From Herminiimonas fonticola (GTDB taxonomy: Bacteria; Pseudomonadota; Gammaproteobacteria; Burkholderiales; Burkholderiaceae_D): DNA of 64,000 nt. The notes beneath the pieces are model-generated. The model made no database searches and was not told where the DNA came from. It worked only from the letters and a program-made list of their open reading frames with translations. Each line of letters opens with the position of its first letter. Within the stretch, counting starts at the first letter, position 1. The position numbers were made by a program, and so were the translations under genes. Positions 20,894 to 30,836 of the stretch are shown here, piece by piece. The DNA is taken from the NCBI RefSeq assembly GCF_003293745.1, contig NZ_PTLZ01000001.1, forward strand, positions 1,240,001 through 1,304,000, read 5' to 3'.

Positions 20894-21439
20894 ATGAAGA
20901 TTGCCAAAAATACGGTCGTGACCGTTGATTACAAATTGTTGGACGCGCAAGGCGATTTGATTGAAGAAAGTCGTGACCCTATGGTCTACCTGCATGGTGG
21001 CTATGAAAATACCTTGCCAAAGATTGAAGAAGCGCTGGACGGCAAGGAAGTCGGCTTTGAAGATACGATCCAGGTTGAACCGCAAGACGCATTCGGCGAT
21101 TACGATCCTAACCTGGTAAAAATCGAACCACGTGGTCGTCTGCCTACACCGCTGGAAGTCGGTATGCAATTCGAAGGTTCCCCAGAAACAGAAGATGAAG
21201 ATGAGCAACCGCTCATTTTCACGGTGACCGATATTGCCGATGACAAGGTTGTGCTGGATGGCAATCATCCATTGGCCGGCATGGCTTTGCGCTTTACGCT
21301 GAAGGTAACCGATGTGCGTGAAGCAACCGAAGAAGAAATTGCGCACGAACATGTGCATGGCGCACATGGTCATCATCACGGTGCAGAAGATGACGACGGT
21401 GAAGAAGGCGATCACTTCCGTACGCATCCGATTCATTAA
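20894..21439 (+). CDS. slyD: FKBP-type peptidyl-prolyl isomerase SlyD
   Basis: A 181-residue cytoplasmic prolyl isomerase/chaperone that binds nickel and helps hydrogenase maturation in E. coli. It shows the FKBP start KIAKNTVVTVDYKL, PMVYLHGGYENTLPKIEEAL, the IF (insert-in-flap) domain, and NHPLAGMALRFTLKV. The C-terminal tail is histidine-rich (HEHVHGAHGHHHG) followed by acidic residues, a likely metal-binding tail. The start ATG at 20894 has a strong ribosome binding site (gaaagga). A TATAAT at 20860-20865 is a candidate -10. It ends at a strong bidirectional terminator. Confidence 0.94.
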   Translation: MKIAKNTVVTVDYKLLDAQGDLIEESRDPMVYLHGGYENTLPKIEEALDGKEVGFEDTIQVEPQDAFGDYDPNLVKIEPRGRLPTPLEVGMQFEGSPETEDEDEQPLIFTVTDIADDKVVLDGNHPLAGMALRFTLKVTDVREATEEEIAHEHVHGAHGHHHGAEDDDGEEGDHFRTHPIH

Positions 21440-21480
21440 TCGTTGCTTGCTGCCTGTTTAAAAGAACGGGTTTGGAAAAT

Positions 21481-21512
21481 AAAAAAAGGATGCGTTCAAC
21501 GCATCCTTTTTT
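21481..21512. terminator. Bidirectional terminator downstream of slyD
   Basis: ggatgcg (21488-21494) and cgcatcc (21500-21506) with a 5-base loop, seven As before and six Ts after. It can serve slyD (+) and the convergent secreted-protein gene (-). Confidence 0.88.
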
Positions 21513-21553
21513 ATTTTTATAGCTGCTTATTCACATGCGTTTGATGCGCAATC

Positions 21554-22504
21554 TTATCGACGCGCTGCTTGTGTTGAGATTGACGGATTCTTCATTGCGA
21601 ATAGTTGCGGCTGGCTGGAGTCAACCGTGATTTTTATCCACGGTACTTCAGTGTGCAATGTCCCGATATTGGCTTTCCACTCTATGCCGTTTGCATTCGA
21701 CATGCGGCGCGCATCCAGATCGCTGTGCACTATCAGGATTTTCCCCTGAAATTTCCCCGCAAATGCAGTGATCTGTTTACGGATATCGGCAAAGCCTTCG
21801 CGTTTTCCGGTAGAGGAAAAAAACGATGAATTCTCCACATGAATCAGCGGATTACCGTCGCAAAATATGACGACGCCATCCAGCTTGCTGATTTTTGCCG
21901 TCAGAAAAATACGCTTCAGCCAGTCGTTATTGGCGATTTGTCGATCTTCGAATTCGCTATTGCGGCCTGCAGCATTCAGATAGTTATTATTGTTTGATGG
22001 CAGATTGACAGTCGCAAACATCACGTCGCCTATGCGCCAGTGCATGTTCTCTGCATACAGTCGGAATTTCGGCATTGTGGATTGATGTACCAACGGTATT
22101 TTGCTGTCGCCAAAAGAGAATTCATCAGCAAAAAATACATCGCGCAAGCGACTCAGGCGCTCAGCGGAAATAGAGCGATTCTTGGCGCTGACACATTGTG
22201 CCCAGTCGCTGGCGGTGATCGAAACGATCAAACCGTTCTTTGCTTCATCGAACAGGCTGCGCCGATTTTTATACGCCTCGTCGCTGCAGCTTTCGTCGCC
22301 AGCCTTGACACCATTGGCGACGACAAAAGCGAGGTTGTCTGCATCGCTTTCTGTAATGGCATCGCGCACCATGCCTGCCCCGGCTGCTGCCTTGAGCGGT
22401 TTGGCAATCACGCCAAAACTAAATGGACTGGACTGTGTACTGTGCGCAAATACTGGATGCAGTAGCGTAAAAGCCATCAGCAAGGGAGCTGCAAATTTCT
22501 TCAT
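21554..22504 (-). CDS. Secreted protein of unknown function, coupled to mutS
   Basis: A 316-residue protein with a classical signal peptide (KK, then a hydrophobic stretch, cleavage near HPVFAHS at about 20), so probably periplasmic or secreted. A block around residues 160-215 ([42 protein letters not shown]) resembles the central part of secreted putative calcineurin-like phosphoesterases with a ..VGSNN.. motif. The usual N-terminal D-x-H and GNH metal motifs are not evident, so I do not assign a function. Its ATG overlaps the mutS stop by four bases (ATGA), so it is translationally coupled to mutS, an unexpected partner for a secreted protein. Confidence 0.8.
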   Translation of the reverse strand: MKKFAAPLLMAFTLLHPVFAHSTQSSPFSFGVIAKPLKAAAGAGMVRDAITESDADNLAFVVANGVKAGDESCSDEAYKNRRSLFDEAKNGLIVSITASDWAQCVSAKNRSISAERLSRLRDVFFADEFSFGDSKIPLVHQSTMPKFRLYAENMHWRIGDVMFATVNLPSNNNNYLNAAGRNSEFEDRQIANNDWLKRIFLTAKISKLDGVVIFCDGNPLIHVENSSFFSSTGKREGFADIRKQITAFAGKFQGKILIVHSDLDARRMSNANGIEWKANIGTLHTEVPWIKITVDSSQPQLFAMKNPSISTQAARR

Positions 22505-25149
22505 TCTTTATGCTGATTACTCAGTTCCTTCAATCTGTAAAGTGCATCCAATGCATCGCGTGGTGACAAGGCGTCGGGGTTGATGGAGACAAGTGCTTCT
22601 TCAATCGCAGACACTGGTACAGAAATTTCGTCATCAGCAACTGTTGCCGCCATGCCAGGATCAGCAAACAGATCGAACTGCGGAGTAGTCTGCATCGAGC
22701 TGGCTTCCAGCGATGCCAGATGCTTGCGTGCAGCGCGAATCACGGCTTGCGGCACGCCAGCCAGTTGAGCAACCTGCAAGCCATAGCTTTGCGATGCAGG
22801 ACCGGCTTCTACTGCATGCAAGAAAACAATCTTGTCCTTGTGCTCCACCGCCGATAAATGCACGTTGGCGGCTGATGAATGGACCTCAGGCAGCTGCGTC
22901 AGTTCAAAATAATGTGTGGCAAACAACGTAAAGCTGCGTGTCGTGTCGATCAAATGCTTGGCGATAGCCCACGCCAGCGCGAGGCCGTCGAAGGTTGAGG
23001 TACCGCGTCCGACTTCATCCATCAGGACCAGTGAGTTCTCGGTGGCACCATTCAGAATAGCGGCAGATTCCGTCATTTCCACCATGAAAGTAGAGCGGCC
23101 ACCAGCCAGATCGTCCGCTGCGCCTATGCGCGTAAAGATGCGGTCGATAGGGCCTATGGTAGCGCTCTCGGCCGGCACAAAACTACCAATATAGGCCAGC
23201 AAGGTAATCAAGGCAACCTGTCGCATGTAGGTCGATTTACCGCCCATATTCGGTCCGGTAATCAGCAGCAGTTTGCTTTCATCACTCAACAGACAATCGT
23301 TGGCGATAAAGCGTTCTATATGGTTTTCGACTACCGGGTGTCGACCTTGTTCTATCTTGATCATGGGCTCGGCAACCAACTGTGGCATAGACCAGTTGTG
23401 ACGCAAGGCATGCTCAGTCAGTGCGGCCAGCGTATCGAGTTGCGCGAGCGCATGCGCGATGTTTTGCAGCGTGCCGATGTGCTGTGCCATCTGCTGCAGA
23501 ACCTGGTCGTACAGATATTTTTCTCGGGAGAGCGCACGCTCCTGTGCGGACAAGGCTTTGTCTTCAAAAGCCTTTAGTTCCGGCGTGATGTAACGTTCGG
23601 CATTTTTTAATGTTTGTCGCCGGCGATAATCGTCCGGCACCTTGTCGGTCTGACCGTGCGTGACTTCGATGTAAAAACCGTGCACCTTGTTGTACTCGAC
23701 GCGCAGATTGTTGATGCCTGTACGTGCGCGCTCGCGCGTTTCCAGATCAACCAGGAATTGCCCGGCGTTTTCCGACAGTCCGCGCAGCTCATCCAGTTCG
23801 GCGTCGTAACCGCGAGCAATCACGCCGCCATCGCGCACCATCGCGGCCGGTTCCATCGCGATCGAACGCTCTACCAAATCCAGGCATTCGCTTGGTGTTG
23901 CTAGTGCGTCGTGTATGGCTTTCAGCAAAGGTGCATCGGCATCCTTGTTGCACATTGAAACGTAGGCGCGCAAGGACGGCAATTGCTGCAAACCGCCACG
24001 CATCCCAGCCAGATCGCGTGGACGTGCTGATTGCAGGGCGATGCGTGTGGTGATGCGTTCGACGTCGGGCACTGAGGCCAATGTGGAAGAGATGCCTGTG
24101 CTCGCATCTGCGCGCATCAACGCATTAATCGCCGCATGCCGCGCGCGTGCGACGGTTTGATCGCGGCGAGCATGATGCAGCCAATGGCGCAGCAAGCGCG
24201 AACCCATCGCGGTACGACAGTGATCGAGCAAGGAGAACAGCGTGCCTGAATTGGCGTCCTGGCCACGTATGGTTTCGGTCAGCTCCAGATTGCGGCGCGT
24301 GGCGGCATCAAGTCCTATGAATTCGTTTTCTGTTTCTACCGTCAGCGTGCGTACATGCTGCAGGCCTTTACCTTGCGTGGATTGTGCATAGAGCAGCAAT
24401 GCGCCAGCAGCGCCTATGGCAGCCGTCAGATTCTCCGCGCCAAAGCCGGTGAGGGCGGCAACATTCAATTGTTCATACAAAGCTTTCGTACCGTGCGTGA
24501 TATCGAAGTGCCAGTCCGGTACGGTGGTATTTTTTACAAACGCGAATTCATTGAACAGGTCGTTGACATTGCCTGGCAATAAAATTTCAGCCGGTGCGAT
24601 GCGTTCCAGTTCATGCTTCAAACGTGTATCTGCATTCTCGGCATCGGTGGAAAATTCCATCAACTTCAAGACACCACTCGCCATCGATAGCCAAGCCATG
24701 CCGATGGTGACGGTTTTGCGTTGTGTCGTGCTGTACAGCGCGAGCAAAGGCTGTTCGGATTTTTCCGGCAATAGATCGGAATCGCTGAGCGTGCCGGGAG
24801 TAATGACGCGCATGACCTTGCGTTCTACAGGGCCTTTACTGGTGGCGGGATCGCCGATTTGTTCGCATATAGCGATGGATTCGCCCAGCTTTACCAGTTT
24901 GGCCAAATATTGATCGACCGCATGAAAAGGCACACCAGCCATCTTGATTGGGTTGCCGTTGGATGTGCCGCGTGCGGTGAGGGTAATGCCGAGCAGGCGC
25001 GAAGCTTTTTCTGCATCTTCGAAAAAAAGTTCGTAGAAATCGCCCATACGAAAAAACAGCAAGGTCGTTGGATGCTCAGCCTTGATGCGCAAATATTGCT
25101 GCATATATGGTGAATGCTGCGGTTTTTCTGCGATTTCTTTTTTTGTCAT
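22501..25149 (-). CDS. mutS: DNA mismatch repair protein MutS
   Basis: An 882-residue mismatch-recognition ATPase that starts methyl-directed mismatch repair. The mismatch-binding N-terminal domain has the intercalating FxE motif in [17 protein letters not shown]. The connector, lever and clamp domains follow. The ATPase carries Walker [14 protein letters not shown] at about 640, Walker [17 protein letters not shown] and the signature [11 protein letters not shown]. Length is close to that of E. coli MutS (853), with a normal C-terminal tail. The start at 25149 follows directly after a short leader. The secreted-protein gene downstream is translationally coupled. Confidence 0.97.
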   Translation of the reverse strand: MTKKEIAEKPQHSPYMQQYLRIKAEHPTTLLFFRMGDFYELFFEDAEKASRLLGITLTARGTSNGNPIKMAGVPFHAVDQYLAKLVKLGESIAICEQIGDPATSKGPVERKVMRVITPGTLSDSDLLPEKSEQPLLALYSTTQRKTVTIGMAWLSMASGVLKLMEFSTDAENADTRLKHELERIAPAEILLPGNVNDLFNEFAFVKNTTVPDWHFDITHGTKALYEQLNVAALTGFGAENLTAAIGAAGALLLYAQSTQGKGLQHVRTLTVETENEFIGLDAATRRNLELTETIRGQDANSGTLFSLLDHCRTAMGSRLLRHWLHHARRDQTVARARHAAINALMRADASTGISSTLASVPDVERITTRIALQSARPRDLAGMRGGLQQLPSLRAYVSMCNKDADAPLLKAIHDALATPSECLDLVERSIAMEPAAMVRDGGVIARGYDAELDELRGLSENAGQFLVDLETRERARTGINNLRVEYNKVHGFYIEVTHGQTDKVPDDYRRRQTLKNAERYITPELKAFEDKALSAQERALSREKYLYDQVLQQMAQHIGTLQNIAHALAQLDTLAALTEHALRHNWSMPQLVAEPMIKIEQGRHPVVENHIERFIANDCLLSDESKLLLITGPNMGGKSTYMRQVALITLLAYIGSFVPAESATIGPIDRIFTRIGAADDLAGGRSTFMVEMTESAAILNGATENSLVLMDEVGRGTSTFDGLALAWAIAKHLIDTTRSFTLFATHYFELTQLPEVHSSAANVHLSAVEHKDKIVFLHAVEAGPASQSYGLQVAQLAGVPQAVIRAARKHLASLEASSMQTTPQFDLFADPGMAATVADDEISVPVSAIEEALVSINPDALSPRDALDALYRLKELSNQHKE

Positions 25150-25351
25150 TGCGTTAAAAGTATGGAATGTTTTCTACGACATTTACAGCGTTGTAATGCG
25201 CCTTAGGATGTCCCGATGCCGGTAGAGATTTGCAGCAGGCAGTATGGAGTATATCTGGTGCAGTTTTCAATGAAATTATTGTCTTGGCGTCTCTGTTTTC
25301 AGCGTAATTCACGCATGCCTGTTTTTTGCCTAGCTTTCCATGGGGCATCAA

Positions 25352-25392
25352 TAAAAAAACCATGCCACGAGATTGTTCGTGACATGGCTTTT
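25352..25392 (-). terminator. Terminator downstream of rhlE
   Basis: On the minus strand a stem of 11 bp with one mismatch (25360-25370 with 25376-25386) is followed by a run of Ts, 48 bases after the rhlE stop. Confidence 0.72.
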
Positions 25393-25433
25393 TAGTTGGA
25401 ACATCAATGCAGATTCTGCATCTGCGTTGAGTT

Positions 25434-26786
25434 TTATCGGCCGCGGCCGCCTGAACGGTGAGGTGAGGCGGGGCGTGCGTTGGCATTGCCGCCAAAGCTG
25501 CGCGCCTGACCGTTTGGTCCACTTGGTTTTGCGCCAGGAGCCTTGGCAGATTTAGCTGGCGCATTACCGCGACCTTGTTGCGGTCTGCGACCAGGGGCAT
25601 CGTTGCTGCGACGTTGGATCGGCTGCGGCTTGGCATTCAAATCAGGTTCGAAACCGGGAATCACTTCTGATACCAATTTGCGTTTGATCAGTTTTTCGAT
25701 GTCTTTCAACATATCGAGTTCATCGACGCAAACGAGTGATACAGCTTCACCGGTAGCACCAGCACGGCCGGTACGACCGATGCGATGTACGTAATCTTCC
25801 GGCACATTAGGCAAATCGTAGTTGACGACGTGTGGCAGTTGATCGATATCGATACCGCGCGCGGCGATGTCGGTGGCGACCAGAACCTGCAAGCTGCCAT
25901 CCTTGAATTCGCTCAGTGCACGTGTGCGTGCCGACTGGCTTTTATTGCCGTGGATCGCCATGCCGCTGATGCCGTCTTTTTCCAGTTGTTCAACCAGTTT
26001 GTTGGCGCCGTGCTTGGTACGCGTGAATACCAACACTTGCGACCAGTTATTGGTCTTGATCAAATGCGCGAGCATAGGATGTTTTTTGTCGCGATCAACC
26101 GGATGGATTTTTTGTTCGATGACTTCGACTGTCGAATTGCGGCGTGCAACTTCAATCACTTGCGGTGCATTCAACAAGCCTTCCGCCAGTGCCTTGATCT
26201 CGTTGGAGAAAGTCGCGGAGAACAACAGATTCTGGCGATTTTTCGGGAGGACGGCGAGTACGCGGCGAATGTCCTTGATAAAGCCCATGTCCAGCATGCG
26301 GTCGGCTTCATCCAGCACCAGGATTTCAATCTTGGTCAGATTGACGGTACCTTGCTGCATGTGATCCAGCAGGCGGCCAGGTGTGGCGACCAGAATATCG
26401 ACACCATGCTTCAACATCTTGATTTGCGGATTGATACCAACGCCGCCGAAAATAACCGCGGAATTCAGATTTAAATATTTGCCGTAGGTTTGTACGCTTT
26501 CTTCTACCTGTGCGGCGAGTTCGCGCGTAGGTGTCAAGACTAGTGCACGGATAGGGCGTGCACCAGTTTTCGAGGCATGCGGTACGCCGCTGGTCGCCAG
26601 GCGATGCAGGATAGGCAAGGTAAAGCCGGCGGTTTTGCCGGTACCGGTTTGTGCGCCGGCCAGCAGATCGCCACCAGCGAGCACGGCAGGAATTGCCTGT
26701 GCTTGAATCGGGGTCGGGGAGGTATAACCGCTTTCGGAAACGGCGCGCACAATTCCTTCGGCCAAGCCGAGGTCAGTAAATAACAT
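25434..26786 (-). CDS. rhlE: DEAD-box ATP-dependent RNA helicase, RhlE-like
   Basis: A 450-residue RNA helicase acting in ribosome assembly and mRNA turnover. The ordered motifs are the Q motif [14 protein letters not shown], motif I AQTGTGKT (about 46-53), [16 protein letters not shown], motif [13 protein letters not shown], motif III SAT, the C-terminal [22 protein letters not shown] and [10 protein letters not shown]. The tail beyond residue 370 is basic and rich in Gly, Pro, Arg and Asn ([16 protein letters not shown]), typical of the RhlE branch and likely to bind RNA. It has its own gene unit with a terminator. A cold-shock association is known for relatives but not visible here. Confidence 0.93.
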   Translation of the reverse strand: MLFTDLGLAEGIVRAVSESGYTSPTPIQAQAIPAVLAGGDLLAGAQTGTGKTAGFTLPILHRLATSGVPHASKTGARPIRALVLTPTRELAAQVEESVQTYGKYLNLNSAVIFGGVGINPQIKMLKHGVDILVATPGRLLDHMQQGTVNLTKIEILVLDEADRMLDMGFIKDIRRVLAVLPKNRQNLLFSATFSNEIKALAEGLLNAPQVIEVARRNSTVEVIEQKIHPVDRDKKHPMLAHLIKTNNWSQVLVFTRTKHGANKLVEQLEKDGISGMAIHGNKSQSARTRALSEFKDGSLQVLVATDIAARGIDIDQLPHVVNYDLPNVPEDYVHRIGRTGRAGATGEAVSLVCVDELDMLKDIEKLIKRKLVSEVIPGFEPDLNAKPQPIQRRSNDAPGRRPQQGRGNAPAKSAKAPGAKPSGPNGQARSFGGNANARPASPHRSGGRGR

Positions 26787-26992
26787 GAAAACTCAATAGA
26801 AAAATATCGGCCTGTCGCCGCAGAGGGCGCCAGTCGCAGGCAAACGGGATTGGAAAACTGAAGTCGTGGGACGGCGGCAAGGTGACTGGAGCGTTGCCGG
26901 GTGCGGCGAGTATAACAGCAGCGCGCGGCATACCGCGGAATAGTTGCTGCTTAATTCATCTTGTTACGTTGCGTTTGAAAGCACAAAAGAAA

Positions 26993-27048
26993 AATGAAGA
27001 GAAAACATAGGCACCGAATGAATCTGTGGCCATTATTTTCTCTTCATT
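26993..27048 (-). terminator. Terminator downstream of suhB
   Basis: A perfect 13-bp inverted repeat (26993-27005 with 27036-27048) with a partly self-complementary 30-base loop. On the minus strand it is followed by ttttcttttg, 34 bases after the suhB stop. Confidence 0.7.
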
Positions 27049-27081
27049 GAATAACTCGCGTTGGCAAATTATTGGAGTTGT

Positions 27082-27876
27082 TTATTTTGCAAATGGGCTC
27101 AATAGCGAAACCATTTGCGCGAATACTTTCGGCGTGCCGGCAAGGATATCGCCTTTGTACAAGTAATCGGATTCGCCTTCAAAGGTGCCGACGATGCCGC
27201 CGGATTCTGTGATTAGCAATGAGCCTGCTGCCAGATCCCACGGCTTTAAACCTTTTTCAAAGAAGCCATCGAGGCGACCGCAAGCTACATAAGCTAAGTC
27301 GAGTGCAGCGGAACCTGGGCGGCGCAGACCGGCGCAGCTTTGCGACATGATCTTGAACATTTTCAGGTATTGGTCGATGTTGTCCGTGCCACGGAAAGGG
27401 AAGCCTGTGCCTATCAGAGCGTCGGCAATCTTGTCGCGCTTGGTGACGCGTATGCGCTTTTCATTCAGATAAGCGCCTGCACCTTTGGTAGCGGTAAACA
27501 GATCATTGCGAGTTGGATCGTAGATGACCGCTTGCGTGATTTGGCCGCGTTGTTGCAAGGCGATCGATACGCAATATTGTGGAAAGCCGTGAATGAAATT
27601 GGTTGTGCCGTCCAGTGGATCGATGATCCAGACGTTTTCGTTTTCGTCGTGCAGATTGGCAGAGGCGCCGGATTCTTCGGCGAGGATCGCGTGATCGGGA
27701 TACGCGGTTTTCAGAACCTCAATGATCGCCTGCTCGGCCGCCTGATCGACTTCAGTAACGAAGTCGTTAGGATTTTTTTCCGTCACCTTGACGCGATCAA
27801 GATCGAAGGATGCGCGGTTGATGATGGCAGCGCCACGGCGAGCCGCTTTAACCGCCGTATTAAGCATGGGATGCAT
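27082..27876 (-). CDS. suhB: Inositol monophosphatase family protein SuhB
   Basis: A 264-residue Mg-dependent phosphatase. In E. coli SuhB also binds RNA polymerase and promotes rRNA antitermination complexes. Motifs present are [10 protein letters not shown], the metal site [26 protein letters not shown] (two Asp ligands) and [18 protein letters not shown] with the third Asp. The start at 27876 ([14 protein letters not shown]) matches E. coli SuhB exactly in position; the longer frame to 27927 is rejected. It is divergent from trmJ with 130 bases between the start codons. Confidence 0.94.
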   Translation of the reverse strand: MHPMLNTAVKAARRGAAIINRASFDLDRVKVTEKNPNDFVTEVDQAAEQAIIEVLKTAYPDHAILAEESGASANLHDENENVWIIDPLDGTTNFIHGFPQYCVSIALQQRGQITQAVIYDPTRNDLFTATKGAGAYLNEKRIRVTKRDKIADALIGTGFPFRGTDNIDQYLKMFKIMSQSCAGLRRPGSAALDLAYVACGRLDGFFEKGLKPWDLAAGSLLITESGGIVGTFEGESDYLYKGDILAGTPKVFAQMVSLLSPFAK

Positions 27877-28006
27877 AGAGATTCCGTTAAAATGGCGGCA
27901 CCATCGCGTAAGCGAAGAGGGTACCACCTAAATTGAAATTAATGAGCGATGCGGTATAGATATGCCATTTCGACATGATTCTTACCGCGCAATGCCGCTA
28001 TTTTAA

Positions 28007-28768
28007 ATGAACCTGCCCCAAACTGACACGCCTCTTTTCAATCGCCTGCGTTTTGTACTGGTCGAAACCAGTCGTCCAGGCAATATCGGCGCGGCGGCGC
28101 GAGCGATTAAAAACATGGGTTTTTCCGAGCTGGTGCTGGTCAATCCGCGCTTCGCCGATGCTGCGCAACAGGAAGAGGCGGTTGCCTTTGCCAGTGGTGC
28201 CAATGATGTGTTGGCATCGGCGCGCATCGTTGGCTCGATAGAGGAAGCGCTGCTTGATTGCAATTATGCGGCGGCGGTTACGGCGCGTTTAAGAGAATTT
28301 TCGCCGCCGGTTATTTCGCCACGCACTTTGGCAACGCGGTTGAATGAAGAAACGACTCTGCGTGCCGCTGTTGTGTTCGGCAATGAGCGCTTTGGTTTGC
28401 CGAATGAGATTGTTGAGAAATGCAACGTGTTGATCAATATCCCCGCCAATCCTGATTATTCATCATTGAATCTAGCGCAAGCGATACAAGTCGTGGCGTA
28501 TGAGGCGCGCATGGCTAGTATCGGCGAGACGCTTGCTGTGAATCCGACTATCGGTTTTCAAGGTGAAGCGGCAGGTAGAACGCAGATCGATGGCATGTAT
28601 ACCCATCTTGAACAGGCGCTGGTGGCCATCGACTTTCTGGATGCGGACAATCCGAAGAAGCTGATGCCGCGCCTGAAGCGATTGTTCTCCCGTACTCAAC
28701 TGGAGACGGAAGAGGTCAATATTTTGCGTGGAATCGCGAAGCAGATTCTAGCGAAGTGCAAAAAATAA
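28007..28768 (+). CDS. trmJ: tRNA (cytidine/uridine-2'-O-)-methyltransferase TrmJ
   Basis: A 253-residue SPOUT-fold methyltransferase that 2'-O-methylates position 32 of several tRNAs. Motif 1 is FVLVETSRPGNIGAAARA, motif 2 VFGNERFGLPNEIV, and motif 3 PDYSSLNLAQAIQVVAYEAR, the knotted SAM-binding region. The C-terminal extension (residues ~170-253) is the TrmJ-type dimerisation tail and distinguishes it from TrmL. It is divergent from suhB and convergent with lexA. Confidence 0.93.
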   Translation: MNLPQTDTPLFNRLRFVLVETSRPGNIGAAARAIKNMGFSELVLVNPRFADAAQQEEAVAFASGANDVLASARIVGSIEEALLDCNYAAAVTARLREFSPPVISPRTLATRLNEETTLRAAVVFGNERFGLPNEIVEKCNVLINIPANPDYSSLNLAQAIQVVAYEARMASIGETLAVNPTIGFQGEAAGRTQIDGMYTHLEQALVAIDFLDADNPKKLMPRLKRLFSRTQLETEEVNILRGIAKQILAKCKK

Positions 28769-28828
28769 AGGCAGGTCTTATCTTGCTGAATTGAGACTTT
28801 AAATCTGTAGGCAACGTGAGTGCTTAAC

Positions 28829-28860
28829 TCGCGGCGCTTTAAATAAAAACTGCGCCGCGA
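28829..28860. terminator. Hairpin between convergent trmJ and lexA
   Basis: A 9-bp perfect inverted repeat tcgcggcgc / gcgccgcga with a 14-base A/T loop. No strong T-run follows on either strand, so termination is plausible but not certain. Confidence 0.5.
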
Positions 28861-28876
28861 TTAACTCTTAATAACG

Positions 28877-29539
28877 TCAGTGCCAGCTACGCATCAAGCC
28901 AACGGCCAAACCTTCTAACGCAAAATCATCGTGCTCAAGATCGACGCGGATAGTTTGGAAATCAGGATTTTCCGGTAGCAGTTCAATCAAGGAGCCGGTC
29001 TTCTTGTAACGCTTGACGGTGACATCGTCACCCAAGCGCGCTACGACGATCTGACCGTTTTTTGCACTGTCGATTTTTTTCACGGCCAGCAAATCACCAT
29101 CCAAAATTCCCGCATCGCGCATCGACATGCCGCGGACTTTTAGCAAAAAGTCGGGCTTGGCGGAGAACAGCGATTTGTCGACGTTATAAGTGGCTTCTAT
29201 ATGTTCTTGCGCGAGGATGGGTGAGCCGGCAGCAACCCGTCCAACCAGCGGAAGGCTTAATTGCATCAACGCTGGATGCGGCAATGCCATCTGTCTGCCA
29301 GGATGGCGTTCTTCACCATTGCTACCCATATCGCGCAAGCGGATACCACGTGAAGTGCCCGGCGAAATTTCAATCGCGCCTTTGCGGGCCAATGCTTGCA
29401 AATGTTCTTCAGCGGCATTGGCGGAGCGGAAACCGAGTTCTGTTGCGATTTCGGCACGGGTTGGTGGGAAACCAGTGTTTTCAATCGCGTCGCGGATCAG
29501 ATTCAGGATTTGTTCCTGGCGAGCAGTTAGTTTGATCAT
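28877..29539 (-). CDS. lexA: LexA SOS repressor
   Basis: A 220-residue repressor and self-cleaving serine protease controlling the SOS DNA-damage regulon. The winged helix-turn-helix spans about 1-65 ([23 protein letters not shown]). The autocleavage site is A104-G105 within VAAGSP. The catalytic serine is S139 (GMSM) and the lysine K176 (VTVKRYKK), 37 residues apart as in E. coli LexA. It is slightly longer than E. coli LexA (202) because of a linker insertion. Two LexA boxes lie 58-90 bases upstream, so it is autoregulated. Divergent from rpsF. Confidence 0.97.
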   Translation of the reverse strand: MIKLTARQEQILNLIRDAIENTGFPPTRAEIATELGFRSANAAEEHLQALARKGAIEISPGTSRGIRLRDMGSNGEERHPGRQMALPHPALMQLSLPLVGRVAAGSPILAQEHIEATYNVDKSLFSAKPDFLLKVRGMSMRDAGILDGDLLAVKKIDSAKNGQIVVARLGDDVTVKRYKKTGSLIELLPENPDFQTIRVDLEHDDFALEGLAVGLMRSWH

Positions 29540-29596
29540 TGCATGGCCTAGCTTGAGTCTTGCGTGAGATGACGCGTTAGCGCGAACTGTCTTTCG

Positions 29597-29612
29597 GGCT
29601 GTCTATATAAAC
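29597..29612 (-). promoter_or_regulatory. LexA box 1 upstream of lexA
   Basis: CTGT-N8-ACAG (ctgtctatataaacag), a full match to the proteobacterial SOS box core with an A/T-rich centre. Confidence 0.88.
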
Positions 29613-29613
29613 A

Positions 29614-29629
29614 GTCTGTATTTTTATAC
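29614..29629 (-). promoter_or_regulatory. LexA box 2 upstream of lexA
   Basis: CTGT-N8-ACAG (ctgtatttttatacag), starting 17 bases after the start of box 1. Tandem boxes are usual for autoregulated lexA. Confidence 0.9.
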
Positions 29630-29709
29630 AGTATATGCAGGAGCGCAAGCAAATTCGCCGATTCTTCCAGGAAAAACACCGGTAATCGTGCGATAAATGC
29701 TTGAAAGCG

Positions 29710-29738
29710 TTGAGTTTTTTGGCGTGAGGGCGTATGAT
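29710..29738 (+). promoter_or_regulatory. Sigma-70 promoter of the rpsF operon
   Basis: ttgagt (29710-29715) and tatgat (29733-29738) with a 17-base spacer. The predicted start near 29745 gives a ~68-base leader. Confidence 0.6.
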
Positions 29739-29754
29739 TGCGCGTTTTCCTCTT

Positions 29755-29782
29755 CCCACACTCGTCTTGACGCCGAGGTGGG
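29755..29782 (+). promoter_or_regulatory. Candidate S6:S18 autoregulatory leader hairpin
   Basis: In the rpsF leader, cccac (29755-29759) and ctcg (29761-29764) pair with cgag (29774-29777) and gtggg (29778-29782). This makes a 9-bp stem with a single bulged A and a 9-base loop ending in cgc before cgag, so a CCG lies at its edge (29773-29775). S6:S18 leaders in other bacteria use a CCG element near such a stem; equivalence is an inference. Confidence 0.42.
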
Positions 29783-29812
29783 CAATCTTCAATCCGTCCA
29801 AAAGGAGCTTAC

Positions 29813-30181
29813 ATGCGTCATTATGAAATCGTATTTATCGTCCATCCGGATCAAAGCGAGCAAGTGCCCGCAATGATCGAACGCTACAAAGGCATCGTCA
29901 CCGCACGCGGTGGTGTTGTTCATCGCGTGGAAGACTGGGGTCGCCGTCAAATGGCGTACCTGATCCAAAAACTGGCTAAAGCCCACTACGTCTGCCTGAA
30001 CATCGAATGTGATGGCGAAACACTGGCTGAAATCGAAACCGGCTTCAAATTCAACGATGCCGTTCTGCGCCATCTGACAGTGAAAATGAAGAAGGCTGAA
30101 ACAGCGCCATCGCCAATGATGAAGGCTGTGCAGAAGGAAGATGCTGCCAAGAGCCATCGTACCGAGGCACCTGCTGCCTAA
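29813..30181 (+). CDS. rpsF: 30S ribosomal protein S6
   Basis: A 122-residue ribosomal protein of the small subunit that pairs with S18. It begins [18 protein letters not shown], with [23 protein letters not shown] and [15 protein letters not shown] as in the family, and a charged C-terminal tail ([12 protein letters not shown]). The ribosome binding site aaaggag is 7 bases upstream. It is the first gene of the rpsF-priB-rpsR-rplI operon. Confidence 0.97.
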   Translation: MRHYEIVFIVHPDQSEQVPAMIERYKGIVTARGGVVHRVEDWGRRQMAYLIQKLAKAHYVCLNIECDGETLAEIETGFKFNDAVLRHLTVKMKKAETAPSPMMKAVQKEDAAKSHRTEAPAA

Positions 30182-30205
30182 TTATTGCAAAGACGTATCA
30201 GGAGA

Positions 30206-30511
30206 GTGAATCAGCTTCAGAATCATTGCAAAATCGTAGCCACCATCGCCGAGCGTGAAATTTTGCGCTACACACCGGCCGGTGTCCCGATTGTGTCAGC
30301 AGTTTTGCTACACAGTTCGCAACAGAATGAAGCAGGTATTCCACGATTGGTCGAGTTTGAGATTGCCGCGATTGCCGCGGGAGAAATTTCAGGCAGATTC
30401 AATCAAGCCGAATTAGGCGGGACATTTCAGTTCACCGGTTTCCTGGCACGTAAGAGCCGTAACAGCAAAAGCCTTGTTTTCCATCTCACAGATTTCGAGA
30501 CCCACATTTAG
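30206..30511 (+). CDS. priB: Primosomal replication protein N (PriB)
   Basis: A 101-residue single OB-fold protein that binds single-stranded DNA and stimulates PriA in restart of stalled replication forks. Family features are RYTPAGVPIVSAVLLH, VEFEIAAIAAGEISGRF and the C-terminal KSLVFHLTDFE. The position between rpsF and rpsR is diagnostic. The most likely start is GTG 30206 (MNQLQNH..). The SD-like aggag lies almost against this codon, so initiation is unusual; a TTG at 30185 is the only further upstream alternative. Confidence 0.88.
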   Translation: MNQLQNHCKIVATIAEREILRYTPAGVPIVSAVLLHSSQQNEAGIPRLVEFEIAAIAAGEISGRFNQAELGGTFQFTGFLARKSRNSKSLVFHLTDFETHI

Positions 30512-30526
30512 ATACAGGAGCCCAAA

Positions 30527-30811
30527 ATGGCATTCGGTAAAAAATTCGACAAAAGCAAACTCAAAGAAAAACGCAAACAACAAAACCCTTTGTTCAAGCG
30601 TAAAAAATTCTGCCGCTTCACCGCTGCACATGTAGAACAAGTTGACTACAAAGACGTGGACACACTGAAAGATTTCGTTCAAGAAAACGGCAAAATCATG
30701 CCGGCACGCTTGACTGGCACCAAAGCAATCTATCAACGTCAAGTCGATACAGCAATCAAACGCGCACGTTTCCTCGCGCTGTTGCCGTACACCGATTTGC
30801 ACCACGCATAA
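30527..30811 (+). CDS. rpsR: 30S ribosomal protein S18
   Basis: A 94-residue ribosomal protein with the S18 core [37 protein letters not shown] and [19 protein letters not shown]. The N-terminal extension ([20 protein letters not shown]) is longer and more basic than in E. coli S18 (75 residues), as is usual for this group. It sits 16 bases after priB with a good ribosome binding site (caggag). Confidence 0.97.
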   Translation: MAFGKKFDKSKLKEKRKQQNPLFKRKKFCRFTAAHVEQVDYKDVDTLKDFVQENGKIMPARLTGTKAIYQRQVDTAIKRARFLALLPYTDLHHA

Positions 30812-30836
30812 TTAACGACTGAAATAGGAGAAAAAC

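Noticed and set aside
25154-25636. 160-codon open frame over the mutS-rhlE gap
   Set aside because: It overlaps the 3' part of rhlE, spans the rhlE terminator and has no domain or ribosome binding site.
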